A DNA stretch of 14,516 nucleotides from a bacterium (GCA_002919115.1 PKER01000027.1:1-14516); one strand, 5' to 3'. Counted from the stretch's first letter, positions 6,381-13,238 are shown. Numbers and translations are program-made. The notes: generated by a model from the sequence alone, not told the origin.

Positions 6381-6827
6381 CTACCTCCCGCACACCTTGA
6401 ACCCGTAGTCGCTCGCGAGCCGCGTCGCCTCCTGAAGCGACGGGGTCGTGCCCGCGATGACGAGCGTGGGGTCGTCCAGGACCTCCTCGATGCTCGCCTC
6501 GAGCTTCGCGTAGATCTCGTGGAGCTGCTCCAGGTCGGACTCGGGGGCGGGCAGCGCGCGCAGCTCCTTGAGCTGCTTCTTCATGCTCGGCACGAGGATC
6601 TCCTCCGCGAGGCGCCGCAGCTGCCTCGGCTTCGCCTTCTCGGGGTCGATGCCCGCGAACCGCTTGCCGATCTGCGCCACGGCGTCCTCGTCGGCTCGCC
6701 TGCAGATCTCGTCGGCCTTGGCGATGAACTCCGCGGTCTCGTCGCCCGGCCCGTCGTCGCAGGCGCCGAGCGCGAGCAGGGCGAAGCATGCCAGCAGAGA
6801 GGCCGGCCCCAGGAGACGCATCGTCAT
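6381..6827 (-). CDS. Small secreted lipoprotein of unknown function
   Basis: The 148-residue product begins with a lipoprotein signal peptide: MR, a hydrophobic core (LLGPASLLACFALLAL) and lipobox LGAC with Cys 23 as the lipidated residue. The mature part is helical and charged, with FIAKADEICRRADEDA, LRRLAEEILVPSMKKQLKELRAL and a final YGFKVCGR. Two cysteines (one in DEICRRA, one three residues from the end) could form a disulfide outside the cell. Related short lipoproteins with this CxxA/CG ending recur in Thermoleophilia as far as I recall; no function is known to me. GAGGGGGAG supports ATG 6827; the next ATG at 6821 is also possible. It follows the thiolase gene by 75 bp and overlaps the LLM gene's ribosome binding site with its stop codon. 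Confidence 0.78.
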   Translation of the reverse strand: MTMRLLGPASLLACFALLALGACDDGPGDETAEFIAKADEICRRADEDAVAQIGKRFAGIDPEKAKPRQLRRLAEEILVPSMKKQLKELRALPAPESDLEQLHEIYAKLEASIEEVLDDPTLVIAGTTPSLQEATRLASDYGFKVCGR

Positions 6828-6902
6828 CAGCTCCCCCTCACGTCCACCTGCGCCGGGGGCAAGATACGCCAACCCGGCGCGCCTGACGAGCTCAGGATGA
6901 GC

Positions 6903-8084
6903 TCAGACCCGCTGGATGATGGTGCCGGTCCCGAGCCCGCCGCCGCAGCACATCGTGACGAGGCCGACCTCCTTGTCGGAGCGCTCGAGCTCGTGCAGCA
7001 GGGTGGTGATCAGGCGCGCGCCGGTCGAGCCGAGCGGGTGGCCGAGCGCGATCGCGCCGCCGTTCACGTTGACGCGGTCCATGTCCGGCTCGAGCTCGCG
7101 GCGCCAGGCGGCGACCACCGAGGCGAACGCCTCGTTGACCTCGAAGAGGTCGATGTCGTCCACGGTCATGCCGTTGCGCTCGAGCAGCTTGCGCGTGGCG
7201 GGGATCGGGCCCGTGAGCATCATCACCGGGTCGACGCCGACCGTGGTCTGGTCGACGATGCGGGCGCGCGGCGTGAGCCCCAGCGCCTCGGCCTTCTCGC
7301 GCGTCATCAGCAGGACGCCCGCGGCGCCGTCGGAGATCTGCGACGAGTTGCCCGCGGTGATCTTGCCGTCCTCCTTGAACGCCGGCTTGAGCTCGGCGAG
7401 CTTCTCGAGGCTCGTGTCGGGGCGAATGCCCTGGTCGGTGACGTAGGTGTCGCCGTTCACCTGGAAGGGCACGATCTCGCGCTCGAAGCGCCCCTCCTCG
7501 GTCGCGCGCGCTGCGAGCTGGTGCGAGCGCAGGCCGATCTCGTCGAGCTCGGAGCGGGGGATCTCCCACTTCTCGGCGATCATCTCGGCCGAGATCCCCT
7601 GCGGGACGAGGTTGTAGCGCTCGAGCAGCTTCGGCGAGAACGCGGCCCCGTGCTCGGCCATCACCTGCATGCCGTCGGCGAACGAGATGTGGCCCATGTG
7701 CTCCACGCCCGCCCCGATGGCGACGTCGTGCACTCCCGACGCGATCAGCGCGGCGGCGAAGTTGACGGCCTGCTGGGCCGAGCCGCACTGGCGGTCGACC
7801 GTCGTCGCCGGCGTCTCGATGGGCAGCCCGGCCTCGAGCCAGGCGTTGCGGGCGATGTTCATGCCCTGTTCGCCGAACTGCTGCACGCAGCCGGCCACGA
7901 CGTCCTCGACCTCGGCGGGGTCGATGCCGGCGCGCTCGATCAGCGCGCTGTAGACGGTGGCGAGCAGGGTCGAAGCGTGAACGTCCCTGTAGTAGCCCTT
8001 CTCCTCGTGGCCGCGGCCGATCGGCGTGCGCACGGCCTCGACGATCACTACCTCGCGTCCCTGGAACTTGCCGTTTTCGGACAT
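6903..8084 (-). CDS. Acetyl-CoA C-acyltransferase (thiolase)
   Basis: The 393-residue enzyme cleaves 3-ketoacyl-CoA with CoA (beta-oxidation) or runs in reverse as a biosynthetic thiolase. All family landmarks are present: nucleophilic C100 in VDRQCGSAQQA, the NEAFA motif at 317-321, H349 in NGGAIALGHPLGSTGAR, and the second catalytic cysteine C379 in MCCGGGLGTG. Length matches the family (about 390). TAGGAGG stands 4 nt before the ATG and a promoter with a TetR-type palindrome lies directly upstream, so this gene is a regulated transcription start. The nearby 3-hydroxyacyl-CoA dehydrogenase would supply its substrate, making the pair two consecutive steps of beta-oxidation or C4 metabolism. 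Chain-length preference cannot be judged from the sequence. Confidence 0.95.
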   Translation of the reverse strand: MSENGKFQGREVVIVEAVRTPIGRGHEEKGYYRDVHASTLLATVYSALIERAGIDPAEVEDVVAGCVQQFGEQGMNIARNAWLEAGLPIETPATTVDRQCGSAQQAVNFAAALIASGVHDVAIGAGVEHMGHISFADGMQVMAEHGAAFSPKLLERYNLVPQGISAEMIAEKWEIPRSELDEIGLRSHQLAARATEEGRFEREIVPFQVNGDTYVTDQGIRPDTSLEKLAELKPAFKEDGKITAGNSSQISDGAAGVLLMTREKAEALGLTPRARIVDQTTVGVDPVMMLTGPIPATRKLLERNGMTVDDIDLFEVNEAFASVVAAWRRELEPDMDRVNVNGGAIALGHPLGSTGARLITTLLHELERSDKEVGLVTMCCGGGLGTGTIIQRV

Positions 8085-8088
8085 GGAG

Positions 8089-8095
8089 CCTCCTA
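8089..8095 (-). promoter_or_regulatory. Shine-Dalgarno site of the thiolase gene
   Basis: TAGGAGG on the minus strand is the strongest ribosome binding site in the window, 4 nt from the ATG at 8084. It confirms the start and shows that this transcript has a leader, consistent with the promoter placed just upstream. Confidence 0.6.
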
Positions 8096-8114
8096 GAGCC
8101 TTCGCTACAGGGAG

Positions 8115-8144
8115 ACCATAGCGCCTGACTGACTCGTCAGTCAG
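8115..8144 (-). promoter_or_regulatory. Thiolase promoter overlapped by a TetR-type operator
   Basis: On the minus strand, CTGACT (8144-8139) and TATGGT (8120-8115) are spaced by 18 bp, a plausible -35/-10 pair, giving a start near 8108 and a leader of about 24 nt. The perfect inverted repeat CTGACTGAC-TC-GTCAGTCAG (8125-8144, 9 bp arms, 2-bp centre) covers the -35 box and the spacer, so a bound dimer would block RNA polymerase. This sequence closely resembles operators of TetR/FadR-like repressors of fatty-acid genes (TGA-rich arms around a 2-bp centre). It also overlaps the MMPL stop codon (8137-8139). No regulator gene is in the window. Confidence 0.6.
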
Positions 8145-10383
8145 CGGTTCTCGGGGCCGGCTCGCCGCCCGCCCCGGCGTGGCTGATCCGCGAGGGCCAC
8201 CAGTTGCGCTCGCCGAGCAGGAACGCGACCGACGGCACGAGGATCGTGCGCACGAGGAACGTGTCGACGATCAGCCCGAGCGCGATCGTGAACCCGATCT
8301 GGAAGAGCACCTCGAGGGGGAGGGTCATGAGCGCGCAGAACGTGCCGGCCAGGATCAGGCCCGCGGAGGTGATCACGCCGCCGGTGCGCTCGAGGCCGAC
8401 GATGACCGCGTCCTTGGTCTCGCGGCGGTGGGCCTCCTCGCGGATGCGGCTGATCAGGAAGATGTTGTAGTCGACGCCGAGCGCGACCAGGAAGATGAAC
8501 GCGAACGTCGCGAGCGAGGGGTCGCTGTCGGGCTGGTTGAAGACCTCGGTGAAGATCAGCGTCGACGCCCCGATCGCGAACGCGAACGAGAGCACCACGG
8601 TCGCGATCAGGTACAGGGGCGCGACCACCGCGCGCAGGAGCGCGCAGAGGATCAGGAAGATCACCGCGAGCACCAGCGGCACGATCACGCGCGCGTCGGC
8701 GTCGAGCGTCTTCTCGGTGTCGTAGTTCTCGGCGGTGAGGCCGCCGACCAGGGCGAGCTCGCCGCCCGCCGCCTCGCCGACGGCCGCCCGCAGCTTCGGG
8801 ATGGTCTCGCTGGCCTCGTCGGAGAACGGGTCGTAGGCGAGCGTGGCGTCGATACGCGCCAGCTCGCCGTCCTCCGACCGCCCGGAGATGCCGGCGGCCT
8901 CGACGCCCTCGTGCTCGGCGACGACCGCCGCCACCCGCTCGGCGACCGGCGCCGCCGCGACCACGGTGGTCGGCGCCGTCTGCCCGGCGGCGAGCTCGCG
9001 CTCGACGAGCCGCTGGCCCTGGACCGACTCCGGGTCGTTGCGGAAGCCCTCGCCGAAGTCGAGGATGCCGCGCTCCTGCAGGTTGCCGAGGGCGCCGACG
9101 GCGAGCACTGCCACCGAGAGCGCGAGCGTCACCACGGGCCGGTCGTGGACGAAGTGGCCGATCCGCCGCCAGATGCCGGAGACGCTCTGCGCCTCGCTCC
9201 CGAAGCGCGGGACCGCGGGCCAGAACGCGCGCCGCCCGAGGCAGGCGAGCAGGGCGGGCAGGAGCGTGAGCCCGGCGGCGACCATGATCGCGACGCCCAG
9301 CCCGAGCACCGGGCCCATACTCGCCGTCGAGCGCATGTCGGCGAGCATCAGGACCAGCATCGCGGCCACGACCGTGCCGCCCGCCGAGAGGATCGCGGGC
9401 GCCGTGCGCTCCGTCGCGTGCGCCATCGCGTCGTGCACGTCCTCGCGCTGGCGCAGCTCCTCCCGGAAGCGGGCGACGATCAGCAGGCAGTAGTCGGTGC
9501 CCGCGCCGAACATGAGGATGATCAGCAGGGCCGTGGTCTGGCCGCTGACCTCGATCGCGCCCGCCTCGATCAGCCCGTAGACCGCGGCGGCGGCGATGCA
9601 GTAGGCGATCGCCACGACGATGAGGGGCACGAGCGCGACCACCGGCGAGCGGTAGATCAGCAGCAGCAGGACGAGGATCAGCGTGACGGTGACCAGAAGC
9701 AGCGTGAGGTCGACCGACTGGAACACCTCGACCGAGTCGTTGACGATCCCCGCGACCCCGGTCACGTAGGCGCGCAGCTCGCCCGCGGGCGCGTCCGAGG
9801 ACGGGACCAGCTCGCGCAGGGCGACGACGTTGTCCTGGATGTCCTCGGAGGCCTCGGAGTTCGTCCGGACGAGCATCGCCGCTGTGGTGCCGTCCTCGGA
9901 GACCGACAGCGCCGCCCCCTCCGGCGGGCCCTCGCCCCCGGCGCCGGCCTCGTCGGGCGCGGCCTCGTCGGGCGCGCCGAGGTTCCCCGCCCCGCACACC
10001 GGGCCGGTGAACGGGTCGATGACGGTGAGCAGGTCGGTGAGCTCGCTGGAGGCGCACGGGGCGGCCGGGTCGGGGCGGGAGAGCCCCGCGATCGCGAGGG
10101 CGTCCTCGGAGATCCGCCGGCGGTCGGCCTCGGTCAGGCCGCCCTCGCGGTTGTAGACGATCAGCGCGTCGACCTCGCGCCCGTCGGGGAAGCGGTCGGA
10201 GATCAGGTCGTTGACCTCGGTCGACTCCGCGCCGTCGGGCAGGAACGCCTCGTTCTCGTTCGTCGTGGACTCCTGCAGCCTGGGCTGGAACTGGCCGAGG
10301 CCGAGCCCGACGATGACCCAGGCGGCGAGCACGAACCACTTCGTGCGCCGGCCGGATGCGAAGCGGGAGATCGCGCCAAGCAC
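8137..10383 (-). CDS. MMPL-family (RND superfamily) transporter
   Basis: The 748-residue inner-membrane protein is a proton-driven exporter of lipids or other hydrophobic molecules. It shows the expected two-fold layout: one helix at 15-31, a periplasmic domain to about 225, helices 2-6 at about 226-390, then helix 7 at about 417-433, a second periplasmic domain to about 565, and helices 8-12 to about 725. The proton-relay Asp-Tyr pairs are present in both halves: D297-Y298 in FGAGTDYCLL and D638-Y639 in LGVDYNIFL, as in mycobacterial MmpL3. An acidic Pro/Glu/Gly-rich insert at about 138-157 (PDEAAPDEAGAGGEGPPEG) looks like a flexible loop of the first periplasmic domain. The GTG start is 8 nt after a TAGCAT box with no Shine-Dalgarno sequence. 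Neighbours thiolase and hydroxyacyl-CoA dehydrogenase hint at a lipid cargo, which is inference. Confidence 0.93.
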   Translation of the reverse strand: MLGAISRFASGRRTKWFVLAAWVIVGLGLGQFQPRLQESTTNENEAFLPDGAESTEVNDLISDRFPDGREVDALIVYNREGGLTEADRRRISEDALAIAGLSRPDPAAPCASSELTDLLTVIDPFTGPVCGAGNLGAPDEAAPDEAGAGGEGPPEGAALSVSEDGTTAAMLVRTNSEASEDIQDNVVALRELVPSSDAPAGELRAYVTGVAGIVNDSVEVFQSVDLTLLLVTVTLILVLLLLIYRSPVVALVPLIVVAIAYCIAAAAVYGLIEAGAIEVSGQTTALLIILMFGAGTDYCLLIVARFREELRQREDVHDAMAHATERTAPAILSAGGTVVAAMLVLMLADMRSTASMGPVLGLGVAIMVAAGLTLLPALLACLGRRAFWPAVPRFGSEAQSVSGIWRRIGHFVHDRPVVTLALSVAVLAVGALGNLQERGILDFGEGFRNDPESVQGQRLVERELAAGQTAPTTVVAAAPVAERVAAVVAEHEGVEAAGISGRSEDGELARIDATLAYDPFSDEASETIPKLRAAVGEAAGGELALVGGLTAENYDTEKTLDADARVIVPLVLAVIFLILCALLRAVVAPLYLIATVVLSFAFAIGASTLIFTEVFNQPDSDPSLATFAFIFLVALGVDYNIFLISRIREEAHRRETKDAVIVGLERTGGVITSAGLILAGTFCALMTLPLEVLFQIGFTIALGLIVDTFLVRTILVPSVAFLLGERNWWPSRISHAGAGGEPAPRTAD

Positions 10384-10391
10384 GGGGCGCG

Positions 10392-10397
10392 ATGCTA
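10392..10397 (-). promoter_or_regulatory. -10 box TAGCAT for the MMPL gene (leaderless)
   Basis: TAGCAT on the minus strand ends 8 nt before the GTG at 10383, with no Shine-Dalgarno sequence between. It fits TANNNT and repeats the spacing seen at the CDF exporter gene. No -35 box is clear. Confidence 0.45.
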
Positions 10398-10434
10398 CTG
10401 CCGAGTCGGTTCCTCTGGAGTAGGAAAAAGTGCA

Positions 10435-10448
10435 GCGAGGGGCCTCGC
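10435..10448 (+). promoter_or_regulatory. 6-2-6 palindrome in the promoter of the hydroxyacyl-CoA dehydrogenase gene
   Basis: GCGAGG-GG-CCTCGC is a perfect 14-bp inverted repeat in the 87-bp divergent gap. It ends 8 bp before TACGAA (10457-10462), a weak -10 box standing 8 nt before the ATG at 10471. The site could bind a dimeric regulator, but in DNA this GC-rich a repeat of this size can arise by chance. An A-rich patch (GGAAAAAG) next to it may be a flexible promoter spacer. Confidence 0.25.
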
Positions 10449-10470
10449 GGCCGTGATACGAAACTCCGCC

Positions 10471-11295
10471 ATGAGCTCCCCAGACGGCTACGAACGCCCC
10501 GGAATCGCCGGCAGCGGCACGATCGCCTGCGGCCTCGCCGCATGCGCCAGCACGGTCGGCGAGGTACGGCTTTTGGCCCGCAGCGACGCGTCCGCCTGGC
10601 GGGCGGAGGAGGCGGCCCAGAAGCTCGCCGGCAAGCTCGAGGGGGCGATGGCGTCCCGGATCCGGGTGACCACCGACCAGGCCGACCTCGCCGACTGCGA
10701 CATCGTCGTGGAGGCGATCGTCGAGGAGCTCGAGCCGAAGGCGAAGCTGCTCGCGAGCCTGGCCGAGACGAGCCCGGACGCGGACCTCGCCTCGACCACC
10801 TCATCGCTCTCCATCCGGAAGCTCGGCGAGGCCAGCGGCCACCCCGACCGCGTCTTCGGCCTGCACGTCTTCAACCCGGTCACCCGCATGGAGCTCGTCG
10901 AGCTCTGCGTGCCGGACACCGTGCGCCCGGGGGTCGCCGAGCGCGCCCGGGCGTGGTGCGCGGCGCTCGACAAGGTCGCCGTCGACGTGCCCGACAACGC
11001 CGGGTTCGTCGTCAACCGCCTCCTGTTCCCGTACCTGTTCGACGCCGTGCGCTACATGGAGGCGTCCGGCCTCACCCCGGCCGCGATCGACGACTGCATG
11101 CGCCTCGGCGCCGGGCACCCGATGGGGCCGCTCAAGCTGCTCGACCTGGTCGGGATCGACGTGAGCGTCGCGATCGGCGAGAGCCTCCACGCGGAGACCG
11201 GCGAGCCCGCCCACGCCCCGCCGGAGCTGCTGCGGAGGATGGTCCGCGAGGGCAGGCTGGGCCGCAAGAGCGGCCAGGGCTTCTTCACGTACTGA
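10471..11295 (+). CDS. 3-hydroxyacyl-CoA (3-hydroxybutyryl-CoA) dehydrogenase
   Basis: The 274-residue enzyme oxidises 3-hydroxyacyl-CoA to 3-ketoacyl-CoA with NAD(P), or the reverse. Seen: an N-terminal Rossmann domain with GIAGSGTIACG (residues 11-21), a slightly altered nucleotide-binding loop, then VVEAIVEEL and the TSSLSI segment. The catalytic residues are in place and correctly spaced: H132 in LHVFNPV, E144 in MELVE and N182 in FVVNRLL. The helical C-terminal domain carries DDCMRLGAGHPMGPLKLLDLVGID, with the family hallmark G-x-P-M-G-P. It ends with GRKSGQGFFTY, the usual C-terminus of this family. The true ATG is at 10471; the same frame is open for over 2 kb upstream as antisense to the MMPL gene, which is not coding. 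Together with the thiolase it covers two consecutive beta-oxidation steps. Confidence 0.93.
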   Translation: MSSPDGYERPGIAGSGTIACGLAACASTVGEVRLLARSDASAWRAEEAAQKLAGKLEGAMASRIRVTTDQADLADCDIVVEAIVEELEPKAKLLASLAETSPDADLASTTSSLSIRKLGEASGHPDRVFGLHVFNPVTRMELVELCVPDTVRPGVAERARAWCAALDKVAVDVPDNAGFVVNRLLFPYLFDAVRYMEASGLTPAAIDDCMRLGAGHPMGPLKLLDLVGIDVSVAIGESLHAETGEPAHAPPELLRRMVREGRLGRKSGQGFFTY

Positions 11296-11299
11296 CGCA

Positions 11300-11318
11300 C
11301 TGGGCGCCCGGGGCCCAG
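11300..11318 (+). terminator. Hairpin just after the dehydrogenase gene
   Basis: CTGGGC and GCCCAG enclose a 7-nt loop, beginning 4 bp after the TGA. It is terminator-like in position, but no T-run follows, as is common in high-GC actinomycetes. Confidence 0.4.
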
Positions 11319-11342
11319 CACGCCCCCACGCACGCAAACGCA

Positions 11343-11387
11343 ACGTTCAGCCCTGGTGTTCGAAAAACGCACACCACGGCTGAACGT
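11343..11387. repeat. 45-nt hairpin repeat, copy 1
   Basis: ACGTTCAGCC (11343-11352) pairs with GGCTGAACGT (11378-11387). After a C-C mismatch, TGGTGT pairs with ACACCA. After a T-C mismatch, CG pairs with CG around an AAAAA loop. It aligns without gaps with copy 2 at 11404-11448 (37 of 45 identical). It lies between convergent genes. It may be a bidirectional terminator or a member of a dispersed REP-like family. Confidence 0.6.
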
Positions 11388-11403
11388 CTCCGCCCCGCCG
11401 CGG

Positions 11404-11448
11404 ACGTTCAGCCCTCGTAGTCGAAAAGCGACGACCAGGGCTGAACGT
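11404..11448. repeat. 45-nt hairpin repeat, copy 2
   Basis: The outer stem is 13 bp if one flanking pair is included: GACGTTCAGCCCT (11403-11415) with AGGGCTGAACGTC (11437-11449). Inner pairs GT/AC and GTCG/CGAC, separated by single mismatches, close an AAAAG loop. Compared with copy 1, one inner base pair changes from T-A to G-C on both sides, so pairing is kept. Sixteen bases separate the copies. Confidence 0.6.
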
Positions 11449-11487
11449 CGCCCTCCGGGGGGGCCCGGCGCTTGTCCCGGCGCTCGC

Positions 11488-11730
11488 CTACGCCTCGACC
11501 CGGCGCCCGCGGCCCGCCAGGTCCCAGACGACGTCAGCCTCGGAGATCCCCTGCTGCGCAGCCGCCTTCGCCACCTCGTCCCAGGGCAGCCGGGCGTCGG
11601 GGAGGTCGTCCCACCGCGCCAGCTCGATCGACTCCAGCGCGCCGCTGAGCGCGGGGCCTAGCTGTGGCTGCGAGCGGAGCATCGCCTTGAGGACCTCGAG
11701 CTGCTTGTCCGTGAGCCTCACGACCCACAT
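11488..11730 (-). CDS. Small protein of unknown function (80 aa)
   Basis: I do not recognise a family. The product is soluble and helical: MWVVRLTDKQLEVLKAML, then SGALESIELARWDDLPDARLPW, then VAKAAAQQGISEADVVWDLAG with a short basic end. There is no signal peptide, cysteine or membrane segment. AAGGAG stands 9 nt before the ATG, and the reading frame has the same G/C third-position bias as its neighbours, so it is likely a gene. It lies 76 bp downstream of the CorC-family gene on the same strand but behind a terminator-like hairpin, so it may have its own promoter (a GTTAGCCCC stretch upstream). Its 3' side faces the two hairpin repeats. Confidence 0.65.
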   Translation of the reverse strand: MWVVRLTDKQLEVLKAMLRSQPQLGPALSGALESIELARWDDLPDARLPWDEVAKAAAQQGISEADVVWDLAGRGRRVEA

Positions 11731-11773
11731 CTGACCCGCTCCTTCGATCGGGGCTAACTACGGGGTGGACCGT

Positions 11774-11804
11774 AAACCGCGGCGCGGACGCGACGACGCG
11801 GTTT
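11774..11804 (-). terminator. Terminator-like hairpin after the CorC-family gene
   Basis: AAACCGCG (11774-11781) and CGCGGTTT (11797-11804) are perfect 8-bp arms around a 15-nt loop, starting 2 nt past the TAG at 11807-11809. The downstream arm ends in TTT on the leftward transcript, a short U-run, so an intrinsic terminator is plausible. Confidence 0.5.
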
Positions 11805-11806
11805 CC

Positions 11807-13150
11807 CTAGTCGCGGACGTCGTCCTCGCCGGCCTGCGGCGCGGCGACCGCATTGTGCTCGCTCGTGAGCGGCTTGATGCGCACGGCGACGATGCGGTTC
11901 TCGCGCACGGACTCGACGCGGATCTCGTGACCGTTCGCGCGGATGCTGTCGCCGCGCTTCGGCAGGCGGCCGAGCTGGGAGAACACATAGCCCCCGATCG
12001 AGTTGTACGCGTCGCTGTCCACGGGCAGGTTGATGCCGACGTCCTCCAGGTCGCCGAGCGCGACGTGGCCGCGCACGTAGAAGTCGCCGTCGGCGAGCCT
12101 GCGCACCTGCGAGGCGCGCGGGTCGGTCTCGTCCTCGATCTCGCCGACGACCTCCTCGAGGATGTCCTCGACGGTGACGATCCCGACCGTGCGGCCGTAC
12201 TCGTCGGAGACCACGCCCAGCGAGCTGCGCTGCCGCTGGAGCTCCGCGAGCAGGTCGTCGAGCGGCTTGGTCTCCGGGAAGATCGGCACCGGCCGGACGG
12301 CGCTCTCGATCGAGGTGTCCGGCCCCGCGTTCATGTAGAGCCGCGCGAGGCTGTTGTTGTGGACCACGCCGCGCACGCGGTCGGGGTTGTCGTCCTCGAT
12401 CACGACGAGCCGCGTGTGGCCGGAGCTCACGCAGCGCTGGAGCGCGTCCTCGACCGTCTCGTTCGAGTTCACGGTGACCACCGCCGGGATCGGCGTCATC
12501 ACCTCGCGCGCCTCCTGCTCGTGCAGGTGGAAGACGCCGCCGAGCATGCCCGCCTCGCCGGGGTCGAGCGTGCCGCCGCGCGCGTTGCGGCTGATCAGCA
12601 GGCGCAGCTCCTCGGCGCTGGTCTCCTCGACGTCGGTCGGGTCGACGCGGAAGACCCGGCGCACGAGCCAGGTCGCAGGCGCGTTCGTGAGCATGATCAG
12701 CGGCGTGAACAGGCGGCGGAAGACCGCCATCGGCCCGGAGATCCACAGCAGGATCGTCTCCGGCCGCGCGATGCCGAGCATCTTCGGCGCCTGCTCGCCG
12801 AAGGTGACGTGCAGGAGCGTGACGATCGTGAACGCGATCGCGAAGCTGAGCGCGTGCGAGGCCGCCTCGCCCACGACGTCGCCGAGCGCCGGGTCGAGCA
12901 GGTCGGCGATCGCCGGCTCGCCCGCGAAACCCAGGCCGATCGACGCGAGCGTGATGCCCACCTGCGAGGTCGCGACGTACTCGTCGACGTTGTTGACCTG
13001 CGCGAGGGCGCGCTGCGCGCGCTTGTTCCCCTGGTCGGCACGCCTCTGCAGCCGCGAGGGCCGCGAGCGAACGACCGCGAATTCCGCCGCAACGAAGAAC
13101 CCGTTGATCAGGACCAGCGCGACGACGAGCAGCAGCAGGAGGGCAGTCAT
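11807..13150 (-). CDS. CorC/HlyC/CNNM-family membrane protein with DUF21, CBS pair and CorC_HlyC domains
   Basis: The 447-residue protein has the complete family layout. A DUF21 (CNNM) transmembrane domain covers about residues 1-185, with NGFFVAAEFA in helix 1 and TFGEQAPK at about 116-123. Two CBS domains lie at about 205-265 and 270-330, the second with the signature DEYGRTVGIVTVEDILEEVVGEIEDE. A C-terminal CorC_HlyC domain covers about 345-425. In bacteria and animals this family exports or regulates Mg2+ (and some Co2+), with nucleotide binding to the CBS pair; older annotations as hemolysin are misleading. Helix residues SQVGITLASIGLGFAGE carry the conserved polar positions of the ion site. 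The ATG at 13150 is preceded by GGGAAGG and overlaps the TGA of a 28-codon upstream ORF (ATGA), so its translation may depend on that ORF. Confidence 0.93.
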   Translation of the reverse strand: MTALLLLLVVALVLINGFFVAAEFAVVRSRPSRLQRRADQGNKRAQRALAQVNNVDEYVATSQVGITLASIGLGFAGEPAIADLLDPALGDVVGEAASHALSFAIAFTIVTLLHVTFGEQAPKMLGIARPETILLWISGPMAVFRRLFTPLIMLTNAPATWLVRRVFRVDPTDVEETSAEELRLLISRNARGGTLDPGEAGMLGGVFHLHEQEAREVMTPIPAVVTVNSNETVEDALQRCVSSGHTRLVVIEDDNPDRVRGVVHNNSLARLYMNAGPDTSIESAVRPVPIFPETKPLDDLLAELQRQRSSLGVVSDEYGRTVGIVTVEDILEEVVGEIEDETDPRASQVRRLADGDFYVRGHVALGDLEDVGINLPVDSDAYNSIGGYVFSQLGRLPKRGDSIRANGHEIRVESVRENRIVAVRIKPLTSEHNAVAAPQAGEDDVRD

Positions 13151-13233
13151 GTGCCTTCCCGCTTCAAGTCGTCAAACCCGTCCCACGGTTGTGGACGGGT
13201 ACTCGGAGGTCGGTCGTCGTCCATCGGCGACAT
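13147..13233 (-). CDS. 28-codon upstream ORF coupled to the CorC-family gene
   Basis: An ATG at 13233 opens a 28-residue frame, starting MSPMDDDRPP and ending in WDGFDDLKREGT, whose TGA (13149-13147) overlaps the CorC ATG as ATGA. TAGCCT stands 5 nt before the ATG, so transcription would begin at or next to it. The C-terminal DGFDDLKREG looks like ordinary protein, while the first half is acidic and Pro-rich. A stem-loop (13176-13200) lies inside the ORF. It may be a leader peptide that opens the CorC ribosome binding site, a tiny protein, or a chance frame; the exact overlap and promoter position favour the first. Confidence 0.4.
   Translation of the reverse strand: MSPMDDDRPPSTRPQPWDGFDDLKREGT
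13176..13200 (-). promoter_or_regulatory. Stem-loop in the leader of the CorC-family gene
   Basis: ACCCGTCC pairs with GGACGGGT, followed after one bulged C by two further pairs and a 4-nt loop. On the leftward RNA the stem ends in GGGTTT, so it resembles an attenuator, 26 nt before the CorC start codon. It lies within the 28-codon ORF, so ribosomes on that ORF would melt it. Confidence 0.4.
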
Positions 13234-13238
13234 CGCGA

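Noticed and set aside
6373..6789. Leftward open frame extending the LLM oxidoreductase by 139 codons
   Set aside because: It covers the lipoprotein gene in another frame and has Arg/Ala/Gly-rich composition. A strong Shine-Dalgarno site supports the GTG at 6372.
6890..6906. GAGCTC direct repeat around the thiolase stop codon
   Set aside because: Six-base words of G/C-rich composition are common here; GAGCTC occurs many times in coding DNA of this window.
8179..10470. Rightward open frame extending the hydroxyacyl-CoA dehydrogenase by over 760 codons
   Set aside because: It is antisense to the MMPL gene, is Arg/Asp/Glu/His-rich nonsense, and the recognised Rossmann start begins right at the ATG at 10471.
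11343..11449. CRISPR array
   Set aside because: There are only two units, each a self-complementary hairpin with a 16-bp gap; no spacers and no cas genes.
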